Assembly: GCA_026122915.1 (NCBI GenBank)
Contig: JAGIXO010000012.1
Location: 1 to 26,285 of the forward strand
Reading direction: 5' to 3'
DNA length: 26,285 nucleotides
Origin: Candidatus Electronema nielsenii
GTDB lineage: Bacteria; Desulfobacterota; Desulfobulbia; Desulfobulbales; Desulfobulbaceae
Numbering within the stretch: the first letter of the stretch is position 1; each line of letters opens with the position of its first letter. A program made the translations under genes and the position numbers. The notes below the pieces were generated by a model. It was given only the letters and a program-made list of their open reading frames with translations, did no database searches and was not told where the DNA came from. Below, piece by piece: positions 16,672 through 25,000 of this stretch.

Positions 16672-16986
16672 ATGGACAAGAAGAATTGCTGGGAAGTCAA
16701 ACAATGCGGGCGGGAGATAGGTGGACCAAAGGCCGCCGAGTTCGGAGTTTGCCCAGCGGCAGGTGAGCAGCGGGCAGACGGTATTCATGAGGGAAAGAAT
16801 GGAGGTCGTTGCTGCTGGGTTATTGCGGGAACCCTCTGCAAGGGGGCGAATGCACAAGGTTCCTACATTGAAAAATTCTGTAGCGACTGCCATACCTGCG
16901 AGTTTTACAGCATCGTCAAAAAAGAAGAGGAACCTAAATTCAAAGTGGGACTCATCATCATGAAAGAGATGAAAAGCAAAGGCTGA
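16672..16986 (+). CDS. two-CW domain protein (small cysteine-rich)
   Basis: 104-residue protein with nine cysteines (6, 12, 27, 47, 48, 56, 70, 73, 76). It matches the two-CW pattern: an opening CW (C6-W7) with C12, a second CW (C48-W49), and a CSDCHTC cluster before the final FY. Such proteins are found in Desulfobacterota-type genomes, often fused to or near chemoreceptors and other signalling proteins; their function is unproven, and metal or redox sensing is plausible. No signal peptide. Clear ribosome site (AGAAGGAG) upstream. It is a monocistronic unit between the operon terminator and a bidirectional terminator. Confidence 0.85.
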   Translation: MDKKNCWEVKQCGREIGGPKAAEFGVCPAAGEQRADGIHEGKNGGRCCWVIAGTLCKGANAQGSYIEKFCSDCHTCEFYSIVKKEEEPKFKVGLIIMKEMKSKG

Positions 16987-17005
16987 AGCAGGAAAATAGA
17001 CAAAG

Positions 17006-17040
17006 AAAAGGCCGGGAACTGCACAAGTTCCCGGCCTTTT
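17006..17040. terminator. bidirectional intrinsic terminator
   Basis: Perfect 15-bp stem AAAAGGCCGGGAACT (17006-17020) / AGTTCCCGGCCTTTT (17026-17040) with a GCACA loop. A-runs on one side and T-runs on the other let it end both the two-CW transcript (+) and the convergent PilJ-type transcript (-). Confidence 0.93.
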
Positions 17041-17060
17041 CTTTCCCTTTTTTTGGAAAT

Positions 17061-17852
17061 TTACTTCACGACTTGACTCTGATGAAAGCTCTCCAGAGTT
17101 CTCACTTCTTTCTCCAGCTTATCAGTGGATGCCAGCACAATCACCGGTAAAGCGTTCTGTTGCACACCAAGGTAAAACTCTTTAGCCACTGGCCAAAACT
17201 GATTGATTTTGGTAACGCTTTGCTTGGTTTCGTCAGGATAACCGCCATAGGCATTGACCTTGGCCAAGCTGGCCTCAAAATCCTGCACTGCTTTCTCTAA
17301 CTGGACCACGTTGTTGTAGTCTTTAAAACCAGCTTTGTGGATGATGTAGTATTTGTTCACCCTCTCTAACAGGAAAAGCAGCCGCTCGACTTCAGCCAGC
17401 ATCTTCGCTTCTGGTCCTTTATCTTTGCTGTGCCGATCGGACAGGAAATCAGCACCTTCAAGCAAGGATTCGCTGAAGTCAATCATCAGCGCGCCAACTT
17501 CCTTACTATAGGGCTTAGTTATTGCTCTGTCTAATTCATCACGGGTGTAAGAAAGAAACACCGCGATGTTTTTTTCTTCTTTGTCGTTACCCTTGATGCC
17601 TTCATGGAGTTTGAGAATGTCGCGTTTGATCTGAGCAATACTGTCCTGTAAATCCTTGCCTGCACTATCAGCGCGGATATCCAACTGCTTGTAAAAGTAC
17701 GCTTTGGTGATCTTCTGGCTGGCGATTTCTACATTTTTTGCGGTTTGTAGCATATCCAGCTCGTGCTGATCTACATCTGCTGCTGCATTGCCTGCGCTCA
17801 TTGCGCAGCACAGGGAAACTGCTGCCCATGCCTTGAGAGAATTTTTTTTCAT
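17061..17852 (-). CDS. secreted helical protein with PilJ/NarX-type sensor signatures
   Basis: 263 residues: signal peptide (about 1-25, ending near GNAAA) followed by an all-helical protein. The segment ASQKITKAYFYKQLDI (44-59) resembles the P-box signature (SQRxxKxY) of PilJ_N/type IV pilus chemoreceptor N-terminal domains; a second, weaker repeat (ERLLFLLERVNKYYIIH) lies about 110 residues later. There is no transmembrane segment, HAMP or signalling domain, so it should be a free periplasmic protein. The start ATG overlaps the stop of the upstream gene as ATGA and is preceded by a strong GGAGGAGGAG ribosome site, showing translational coupling. No function can be assigned; a ligand-binding partner for a membrane receptor is an inference from fold and context. 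Confidence 0.78.
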   Translation of the reverse strand: MKKNSLKAWAAVSLCCAMSAGNAAADVDQHELDMLQTAKNVEIASQKITKAYFYKQLDIRADSAGKDLQDSIAQIKRDILKLHEGIKGNDKEEKNIAVFLSYTRDELDRAITKPYSKEVGALMIDFSESLLEGADFLSDRHSKDKGPEAKMLAEVERLLFLLERVNKYYIIHKAGFKDYNNVVQLEKAVQDFEASLAKVNAYGGYPDETKQSVTKINQFWPVAKEFYLGVQQNALPVIVLASTDKLEKEVRTLESFHQSQVVK

Positions 17853-18736
17853 GCTGTCTCCTCCTCCTTTGCCTGTAAAATTACGGTGAATTTATCGAAA
17901 AGAATGGCCTTTTCGCCCGCTACAGGAATAAAATATCCTGAAACATTGCCCTCAACTAATTTTTTCTCCATAGCCAAGATTTCTCGCAGTGCTTCAAAAA
18001 TCTTGCTGGCGTTTTCCTCAGCTGCCGAAGGCATGAAACGACCTGATTTGCTTTTTGCCATCACACCGAAGGCAATAAAATCATTCTCAGTCGTTTTCAG
18101 CTTTTCTTTGATTTCTTTAGAAACGAGCTTGTCATCAGCAGCAAGTAATTCTTTGTAGATTCTTTCGGTCTCATCGACAACTTGGCTTACCTCTTGCTCG
18201 TAGTTGGCATCAGCAACTCCCCAAGCCTTCATCAGATACAGAGCAGCCATCCGCTGTGATTCTAAACCAAGTTCTGCAACCAGCACTACATCATGCTCGC
18301 CCTTGATGTCAGTGTCTTTAGCCAAATCTTCAGCAACCTGCTCGCAGCGCACGGTATATGCCTCAACTTTCTTGCGCAACTCGCTCATTTTTGCCTTGTC
18401 TGGAGAATTCTGGAATTCTGGTTTGATCTCATTCCAAGATTTTTCAACCTCAACTACCTCAGCTTTTAACTTCTCATTCAATTTGTGACTTTCGATATCC
18501 TTGAAGTACTTATCGATCGTCTTGATGTTCTCGTCGATATCTTTCTTAGGATCATGATATGTCACACCCATGCCAATCAGGGCGTAATCTTTAAGAATGC
18601 GCTGCGAGTACATGCAAATGTCATCAAGCTCATTGACATCCTGAGCAGAAGCGTTTGCTGATACTTCTGAGCAGAACAGCGTCATCGCCGCTGTCAGTAG
18701 ATAAAAAAAGCGTTTTGATGCAGGTTGATGCTTCAT
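17849..18736 (-). CDS. secreted protein with two PilJ/NarX-type sensor repeats
   Basis: 295 residues: signal peptide (about 1-28, ANASA region) and two tandem helical units whose openings match each other and the PilJ_N signature: MYSQRILKDYALIGMGV (42-58) and LESQRMAALYLMKAWGV (158-174). No second membrane span or output domain. It is the upstream partner of the similar gene ending at 17061, overlapping it by 4 bp, and the two are probably distant paralogues. GGAGA lies about 9 bases before the ATG. Probably transcribed from the AT-rich region at 18890-18970. The homology call rests on pattern recognition of short signatures and the helical repeat, so family assignment is moderately sure and function is unknown. 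Confidence 0.78.
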   Translation of the reverse strand: MKHQPASKRFFYLLTAAMTLFCSEVSANASAQDVNELDDICMYSQRILKDYALIGMGVTYHDPKKDIDENIKTIDKYFKDIESHKLNEKLKAEVVEVEKSWNEIKPEFQNSPDKAKMSELRKKVEAYTVRCEQVAEDLAKDTDIKGEHDVVLVAELGLESQRMAALYLMKAWGVADANYEQEVSQVVDETERIYKELLAADDKLVSKEIKEKLKTTENDFIAFGVMAKSKSGRFMPSAAEENASKIFEALREILAMEKKLVEGNVSGYFIPVAGEKAILFDKFTVILQAKEEETA

Positions 18737-19170
18737 GGTTTCTTTTCTCCAAAAAGAGTATTGAGCGTGAAAAGGCTGCGGTTGCGCCTTTCATTTGTAA
18801 AATGTGCTGGAAAAACATCGGATATTTTTCCGCAGTAAGATGATAGGACAGGCTGGTTACTTTGCCTGCCCGTCCTTCTATGCGAGAACTGTACCTGTTT
18901 TTTGATAAATATTGTTTTTGTGGTACCTGTATAGATATTATATTGTTTTTATTAATATATTTTTATTAAATTAATTCTAATTGACAATGAGAACGTTTCT
19001 TGTTCCATACAAACTGAGTAGTTGCTACTCGGTTTCAGTCTGCGGTGAGTATTTTTTATACAGCATATTGTTCAGCTTGAACTGACAGGTTTGCTTCCAC
19101 CGCCAAATTGGGTTATGGTAGGTAGGTAAAGACCTACGTCTGCCCTTTTTTATGTATGCAAGGAGAATCT
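18737..19170. other. divergent intergenic region with repeats, candidate promoters and hairpins
   Basis: No gene is seen. Toward the minus-strand gene pair lie a perfect TATAAT on the minus strand (18942-18937, poor -35) and a roughly 190-nt leader with small hairpins (18771-18791, 18845-18876). An imperfect 28-29-bp direct repeat covers 18891-18919 and 18923-18950. Toward nagZ there is a TTGACA (18981-18986) with a weak -10 near 19004-19010, then a hairpin-rich stretch (19011-19137). Confidence 0.5.
19011..19137 (+). ncRNA. candidate structured 5' leader RNA upstream of nagZ
   Basis: Four paired elements are visible: an 11-bp hairpin (19011-19021/19025-19035, one G-T pair, TTG loop); a long-range stem GCGGTG (19042-19047) / CACCGC (19098-19103) enclosing GTTCA-GCT-TGAAC (19070-19082); and GTAGGT/ACCTAC (19122-19127/19132-19137) followed by a T-run. 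They start where a transcript from the TTGACA at 18981 would begin. No match to a riboswitch class I know. Compensatory evidence is lacking. Confidence 0.3.
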
Positions 19171-20208
19171 ATGACGTTGAATATCGGCCAGATGTTTCTC
19201 GTTGGTTTTGACGGCTGCGGTCTTGATCGCAACCATTGGCTAACCGCAGCTCTTGAACAAGGTTTGCCCGGCGGAGTGATCCTCTTCGACCGCAATGTTG
19301 ACGGCTCAGTGCAAAACTTCAGCTCGCCCGCCCAACTGAACGAGTTGACGGCCCAGCTGCAAGAGCTTTCTCCAGAATTACTCCTTGTTGCGGTTGATCA
19401 AGAAGGTGGCAAAGTATGCAGATTGAAGGCGCGAGACGGTTTTCCTGCCAGCGTTACGGCAGAAGAACTGGGTAGAAAGTATCCAGAACAGTCAACCACG
19501 CTTGCTGCTGAGGTAATGGCGACCACGTTGGCAGAGTACGGTATTAATCTGAATCTTGCGCCAGTAGCGGATTTAAACCTGAACCCATTCAGCCCGATTA
19601 TTGCCCGCTACGGACGCAGCTTTAGCAGCGAAGCGGGGCAGGTCGCTGCTCACTGTTTAGCTTTTATCAAAGCCCATCACCAGCACGGAATTGCCTGTTG
19701 TCTCAAACATTTTCCTGGCCACGGCAGCGCAAGCGGTGACACGCATCTCGGTTTTGTTGATATCACCAATGATTGGCAGGAACAGGAGTTGGAGCCGTAT
19801 AAAATCGTAATAAAAGCAGGCTTTGCTGATGCGGTGATGACTGCCCATGTGATACACTGCGGCTTGGATGCTAATAGACAGCCTGCAAGCCTCTCGCCTG
19901 CGGTGGTCACAGGACTATTGCGTGAGCGACTGGGCTTTGACGGCGTGATCATCACTGATGATCTTCAAATGAAGGCGATCAGTAAACGCTGCGGATTTCG
20001 CGAGGCAGTGCAGCAGGCTGTACTCGCCGGTGCTGATTTACTGATCGTGGGGAATAACTTAGTCCGCAGTCCAAATGCGCTGACTGAAGGAATAGCGGCT
20101 GTTCAGGAGCTGCTGGAACACGGCCTGATTGATGAAAATCGCCTCAAGGCTTCTTTGGCGCGGATTGCCGCGCTGAAACAAAAGATCAAAGGAGAACGGA
20201 CATGGTAA
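19171..20208 (+). CDS. nagZ: beta-N-acetylhexosaminidase NagZ (GH3)
   Basis: Cytoplasmic glycoside hydrolase family 3 enzyme that removes N-acetylglucosamine from anhydro-muropeptides during peptidoglycan recycling. 345 residues, the usual NagZ size, with no signal peptide. Diagnostic motifs are LVAVDQEGG, KHFPGHG (179-185) followed by D190-T-H192 (the mobile loop with the Asp-His acid/base pair), and ITDDLQM with Asp263-264, which contains the nucleophile. The ATG at 19171 has AAGGAG at 19160-19165; the upstream in-frame ATG at 19156 precedes that site and is rejected. The stop overlaps the start of the TM2 gene by 7 bp. No recycling partners (AmpD, AmpG) are in the window. Confidence 0.93.
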   Translation: MTLNIGQMFLVGFDGCGLDRNHWLTAALEQGLPGGVILFDRNVDGSVQNFSSPAQLNELTAQLQELSPELLLVAVDQEGGKVCRLKARDGFPASVTAEELGRKYPEQSTTLAAEVMATTLAEYGINLNLAPVADLNLNPFSPIIARYGRSFSSEAGQVAAHCLAFIKAHHQHGIACCLKHFPGHGSASGDTHLGFVDITNDWQEQELEPYKIVIKAGFADAVMTAHVIHCGLDANRQPASLSPAVVTGLLRERLGFDGVIITDDLQMKAISKRCGFREAVQQAVLAGADLLIVGNNLVRSPNALTEGIAAVQELLEHGLIDENRLKASLARIAALKQKIKGERTW

Positions 20209-20594
20209 AACAAGGGACGCACAGTGTGGCAATGGGCTACATCCTCTGGATATTTGGTTTTCTCGGCGTACACCGCTTTTATTACGGAAAACCTATCTCA
20301 GGCACCATCTGGTTTTTCACCTTAGGCTTGTGCGGGATTGGCTGGCTGATTGATCTTTTTCTGATTCCCGGCATGGACCGTGAAGCTGACCTTCGTTTCA
20401 CTGCCGGTACTAAGGATTACAACGTGACTTGGCTACTGCTGGTCTTTCTGGGAGTGTTCGGCGGCCATCGCATGTACATGGGCAAATGGCTGACCGGTAT
20501 CCTCTGGCTTTTCACCGGTGGCCTCTTTTTGCTCGGCTATCTGTACGATTTGTGGACGCTAAATGATCAACTTACTGTGATCAATCAAAGCTGA
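20202..20594 (+). CDS. double TM2-domain membrane protein
   Basis: 130-residue inner-membrane protein with two TM2 domains, each a pair of hydrophobic helices with the G-x-HR-x-Y-x-G turn: FLGVHRFYYGK in the first (residues about 10-50) and VFGGHRMYMGK in the second (about 75-125). TM2 proteins are widespread and mostly uncharacterised. The start ATG lies inside the last codons of nagZ, with AAAGGAG upstream, so translation is coupled to nagZ. A functional link to cell-wall recycling is only suggested by the overlap. Confidence 0.88.
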   Translation: MVKQGTHSVAMGYILWIFGFLGVHRFYYGKPISGTIWFFTLGLCGIGWLIDLFLIPGMDREADLRFTAGTKDYNVTWLLLVFLGVFGGHRMYMGKWLTGILWLFTGGLFLLGYLYDLWTLNDQLTVINQS

Positions 20595-20626
20595 CGAGCC
20601 TCTATGCAACGAGAAGCTATAACTTC

Positions 20627-20836
20627 CTAACGATCACCGCCGGACTGTTGTTCTACATCCTGCTTCAGGCTGCGGCGGGCAGTTTCCTCGTTAATCCGGC
20701 GGATGCGCTCTGCCAGCTCCTCGCTGACCACCATCCGCCCTTCAAGGACGCAGCCCTTGCGGGCTGGGACACATTCGCCGGAGAGCTTCTTGCACCGATC
20801 GGCAGAGATGTCGTAGTTCTTGCAATGAAAAGTCAT
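20627..20836 (-). CDS. small four-cysteine hypothetical protein
   Basis: 69 residues, not recognised. The N-terminal half has four cysteines (5, 15, 22, 29; spacing C-x9-C-x6-C-x6-C) in a basic context (KNYD, DRC, ARKGCVLEG), suggesting a small metal site. The C-terminal half is a charged helix (EELAERIRRINEETARR). It lies 24 bp after the CZB gene on the same strand with a modest GAGAGA ribosome site, so it is probably the last gene of that unit. The opposite-strand reading frame here looks like a shadow. Reality of the gene is moderately sure. Confidence 0.6.
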   Translation of the reverse strand: MTFHCKNYDISADRCKKLSGECVPARKGCVLEGRMVVSEELAERIRRINEETARRSLKQDVEQQSGGDR

Positions 20837-20860
20837 GCTGGTCTCTCGGTGCAGGTTGCC

Positions 20861-21223
20861 TTATTTTGCCTGTTTTTCCATACGTTCCAAGATGTCCACC
20901 AGACGATCGCATTTGTCCTTGAATACGACCAAGGCCTGCTTTCCTTCATCAGACATTCTGGTTTCTTTGGTCATTGCTACCAATTTTCTGATGCCGTCAT
21001 GCACGTCCTTATGTACTGCTTCCATTGCATTTACTTCAGGAAAACCAGTCAGCTCTTTCAAGCCGTTGGCATACAACCACTTGCCAAAATCGCAGTGAGT
21101 ATGGTCTGGCACGTCAGCAAGAGTCAAATTTTCCACCCCATAAAAGAAATCAGTCAGTCTTGATTTCCAACTCAAATGCGCGATCACGGCGGCTTGTAGG
21201 TCCATTGCCACGAACAAACTCAT
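20861..21223 (-). CDS. stand-alone CZB (chemoreceptor zinc-binding) domain protein
   Basis: 120 residues, essentially only a CZB domain. The zinc ligands are visible: His in AVIAHLSWKSRL, Cys in CDFGKWLY, and the two histidines of AVHKDVHDGI. CZB domains normally sit at the C-terminus of cytoplasmic chemoreceptors or N-terminal to diguanylate cyclases, where they sense zinc or hypochlorous acid. Here the domain is free. AAGGAG lies 8 bases before the ATG. It is paralogous to the gene at 21429-21803. A role in tuning signalling by zinc or oxidants is inferred from the family. Confidence 0.9.
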   Translation of the reverse strand: MSLFVAMDLQAAVIAHLSWKSRLTDFFYGVENLTLADVPDHTHCDFGKWLYANGLKELTGFPEVNAMEAVHKDVHDGIRKLVAMTKETRMSDEGKQALVVFKDKCDRLVDILERMEKQAK

Positions 21224-21289
21224 AAATTTATCTCCTTGGTTTTGTAGAGGTTGAATTCTAACCTGAAATAAGTAGGTAGGTATTAATTG

Positions 21290-21319
21290 ATGTTACCATA
21301 TAAAAGTCAATCTTGTCAA
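21290..21319 (-). promoter_or_regulatory. candidate promoter of the proximal CZB gene
   Basis: On the minus strand a perfect TTGACA (21319-21314) is followed 18 bp later by TAACAT (21295-21290, four of six), about 67 bp before the start codon at 21223. The motif is in the 205-bp gap between the two CZB genes, so each probably has its own transcript start. Confidence 0.45.
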
Positions 21320-21428
21320 GAAATACAGACTGATTCATAAGGAAATATGTTACAGCGTCAACAAATAAGAGACCTGTCGCCCCAGAAAAGCAGCAGGAGG
21401 TGAAGAAGGTTTTCCCTGACCAAATGAA

Positions 21429-21803
21429 TCAAGCGACTTTCAACTTAACCTGTCGCTCCATGTCTTCCAGCATAAACATCAGTCGATCACATTTGTCATG
21501 AAATTGAACCAAACCTTGCCTACCATCCGGGGAATTTCTTATTTCCTGTGGCATGGCTACCAGTATTCGGATGCTTTCATGCACCTCCTTATGCAACTGT
21601 TCTAGCTCATGTAGCTCAGAAAAACCAGCAAGACTTTTCAATCCTTTTGAATACAGCCATTTGCCAAATTCACAACCGGTATGATCGGCTACATCTGCAA
21701 TATTAAGCTCTTCTAATCCATAGAAAAAGTCGGAAAGTTTTGATTTCCAGTTGAGATGGGCGATCAAGGCTGCCTGTAAGTCCATCGTAATCATTATATT
21801 CAT
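21429..21803 (-). CDS. stand-alone CZB (chemoreceptor zinc-binding) domain protein, paralogue
   Basis: 124 residues, alignable end to end with the neighbouring CZB gene. Shared features are MDLQAAxIAHLxWKSxLxDF, CEFGKWLY, the HKEVHESI histidines and a C-terminal CDRLMFMLEDMERQVK helix, so all four metal ligands are kept. A strong ribosome site (AGGAGG) precedes the ATG. A TTGACC/TACGAT promoter-like pair (18-bp spacer) and a Fur-like half-conserved site at 21863-21877 lie upstream. This is a tandem duplication with its own control region. Confidence 0.9.
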   Translation of the reverse strand: MNIMITMDLQAALIAHLNWKSKLSDFFYGLEELNIADVADHTGCEFGKWLYSKGLKSLAGFSELHELEQLHKEVHESIRILVAMPQEIRNSPDGRQGLVQFHDKCDRLMFMLEDMERQVKLKVA

Positions 21804-21862
21804 AATTGGCCTCCTACTTTTACTTGGGGGTTACAATCATTTTTTACAGTGGCATTCTTTAT

Positions 21863-21877
21863 TGAGAATAATTCCTA
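21863..21877. promoter_or_regulatory. Fur-box-like sequence upstream of CZB gene
   Basis: TGAGAATAATTCCTA fits the 7-1-7 Fur pattern at most positions and shares TGAGAAT-x-ATTC, with an ATTCTTT just before it, with the palindrome at 2603-2629. It lies downstream of the candidate -10 on the minus strand, a typical repressor position. Weak evidence. Confidence 0.25.
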
Positions 21878-22047
21878 CTAAGAACATCGTACAAAAAGAC
21901 TCCGGGCAAGGTCAACGGAAATCGGCATACCACCGCCGATTTTTGAGTGCAGACAGAACAATATTGACAAGCAGGCGGTTTCGCGGCAATCTCCATCATG
22001 ACGGGATAAGCAAATATTTTCTCATCTTCAACACAGGAGCAGAGTAG

Positions 22048-25000
22048 GTGAAAAAGAAGAAACTGTTGCTTGCGGCAGGAGCTGGAGCAGGAACGCTGCT
22101 GGCGGTCACGCTGTTAGCACCGACCCTTTTGTCCTCAGGCTGGGTGCGGAATTTTGCTCTCAGTAAACTGAATAAAAGCATTCCGGGTACGCTGGCAGCT
22201 GGCAGCTGTTCGATAGGCTGGCAGCAGGGCTTGAAATGCACTCAAGTCACTTACAGTGATGCAGAGCAGGGGCTTCACCTTGATCTTGCTGCATTAAAAA
22301 ATAATAAAGGACTGTGGGCGTTACTGACTGCGCGAGAAGAGCTGGGCGAAATCAACCTTGAGGAGCCGGTATTACTCTTGACCGTTACGCCAGCGTCGTC
22401 CAAGGAACAACCTATCTCCCAAGAAAATGCGGGAAAAACAGCCGCGCCTGCGTCGTCGGCACCCACAACGGTAGCTCAAAAGAACGCTGACAGTTTCCTG
22501 AACACAATGCACGGCAGGTTGATTATCAACAAGGCCGTGGTCAAAATTGCTCAAACGGGACAGCAGCCAGAGGTCTTTTTACGCAACGGCTCGCTCAAGG
22601 CGGATACTGCTGCCGGTCAGCTCAACTTCGAGCTAACTGGGGAAAACGGCCAAGAAGGTCAGGTTTCGCTCACTGGTTCTGCCAAGATAGCTGAATTAGT
22701 ACAAGGCAACTTGGCAGGCAGCGATATTCAGCTCAAACTCGCTGAGTTGCAGACCAAACCTTTTCTGGCTCTCAAGCCGGGCAAAGACGGTTTGCCTCAG
22801 GGTACCGGTAAATTGTCAGCAAATATCAAGGTTGAAGGCGCAGCGAACGGTAGCCTTACCCTGCGCGGCCCGGTTGCCTTCAACGAGGTTGATCTTTCCG
22901 GCGGTACGCTCGGCGAGGATAACCCCCGTTTCAGCCAACTTTCCCTTGATCTTGATTTGAAAAAGGAAGGTAGCAGTTGGCAATTTCCTGCTCTGAAGAT
23001 GGTTTCCGATTTCGGCAGCTTGAGCCTCCAGTGCGCTTACAGCGGTGAGAGCTTCCAAGGTAGCGGTGAAGGCAAAATCGATCTTTCGCTTTTGCTGGCT
23101 CAATTTCCCCATTTGTTCAAAATTCGGGAAGATTTGCGCTTAGACCGAGGCGAGCTGCATTTGTCTGCTGAATTAGCCAAGGAAAAGGGCAAGCTGCGCA
23201 TTAACGCAGATGTGGTTGCAAATAGTCTATCTGGGCGACAAAACGGTGAATTTTTTGCTTGGGAACATCCCCTGCGTCTGCACCTTGCGGGCAGTTTGGA
23301 AAATCAGGAACCGGAGATAGAGAATATCACCCTTGCTGCCCCTTTTCTCAACATAGAAGGCCGGGGTAATCTCAAGCAGTTTTCTTTGGACGGCATGGCT
23401 GATCTTGATCAAACTATGCGAGAGGTGAATCGGATTTTTCGTTCGGATTGGGATGCAGGCGGCAAGCTCCAGCTTCAGCTTCAATTGACTAAAAACGAAG
23501 GCGACCGCTACTTGATCGAAACTAAAGCTGAAATCGCTGAAAGCCGCCTCACTCGACAGGGTAAGGAAATTTTGCCGCCCAGCAAAACCAGCTTTAGCGG
23601 TCGGTTGAACATGCCTCGGCAATTTCCTGAGAGCAGCAAAGAGGCGGCAGAGATGAGCTTTGACCTTGCTTTTTGGGCAGGTAGCCTCAGCGGTACCGTG
23701 GATGGCTTGCACCGAAAAAATGGAAAAATTTCCGCAGGCTACCAGCTTAAAGCCGACCTGATGCTGGGCCGGGTGGTTGAGCTGCTGCATAAGTTTGATG
23801 CTCTTGATCCCGAAACTTCGTTGGCAGGCAGCTTAGACCTCCATGCCTCTGGTTACACTGAGGATAGTCGGGTGGTGCTACGTGAGTTAGACAGCAAAAT
23901 CAAGGACTTTATCCTTTACCAAAAGGGCAAGGTCTTCCGTGACCCACAACTACGCCTTGCCACACTCGCGCCTGAAGCTGCTCCGGCAGCAGAAAAGACC
24001 GTTCGTCCCTTGGTTGAGGCGAATAGCCGCACCTCCTTTTTTGCGGATGGCGGCGGCTTCAGTCTGATTGATCCTCCAAGCCGTCGTTTGGTCCTGCGCG
24101 ATCTGGAATTCTCATCAGGTTTTGCCGAGATCAGGCTTCAGCAATTAGCCTTGGACGACTGGCAGCACAAGCCTATGCCCGCACTGAGGAGCCTGCAAAT
24201 TACCGGAACATCAGAGTTAGAAAAGCTCACTATTCTGCTTCAGCAGTTGGGCAAAATCACCCCGGATAAAAAACTCGGCGGCACTGGCTCCTTTGCCATT
24301 GAGCTGACCGGCCAAGACAGCATTGCAGGGAGCGCGGGCAAAGGAGGAGGCAATACCGGCACAGTGGAGATCGACCTTGACCGTTTCATGTACGGCAAAG
24401 AGGGTAGCGTGATCGCGGCCAAGGAAAAAGTGGAATTTCGCAGCAGACTGCACGGCGATCTCGCGGCGGGTGACATTTATTTCACCACCTTTGACCTGTT
24501 GTCTGAGCCGCTTTCCCTCCAATCGAGCGGCAAATTAGAGCTGGCAGGTAAAAATCCACATCTGGCCTTAGAGGGCGCAGCTACTCCTGATCTGGCTGAC
24601 TTGATCGCCGTGTTGAACGGAATGTATCCACTCGGCATTACTGCTGAAGGGCGGAAAAAGGAAAAATTCAGCCTCTATTATCCCATCACCGGAAAAAAGC
24701 AACAGATTGACCTCAAGTTTGCAGGCCGGGTTCATGCCGATACCTTTGTTAAATCAGGTATCAGTATCAGCGACCTCTTGGCAGATACCAATATGAAAGA
24801 GGGGATTATGAACGCCGCCCTCAAAGGCGGACTCAACGGCGGCAAGGTGCAGTTTTCGCCCAAGATTGATTACACTCGTACCCCACCATTGCTCACATTG
24901 GCTGCGCCGGAGCAAATTTTAGACAAAGTTGGTTTGGTGGAAAGCCTCGCTGACGGCTTGCTCAAGAGCTTTCATCCGTTGCTCGGCGCAGTTGCCCGGC

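Noticed and set aside
18737..18936. Cyclic-di-GMP-I riboswitch in the leader of the PilJ-type gene pair
   Set aside because: A GGCAAAG/ACC/GCCT stretch on the minus strand recalls part of the motif, but the second stem, tetraloop and receptor are missing.
20648..21163. 171-codon plus-strand frame opposite the CZB and four-cysteine genes
   Set aside because: The minus strand here encodes a clear CZB protein with a good ribosome site; the plus frame lacks family features.
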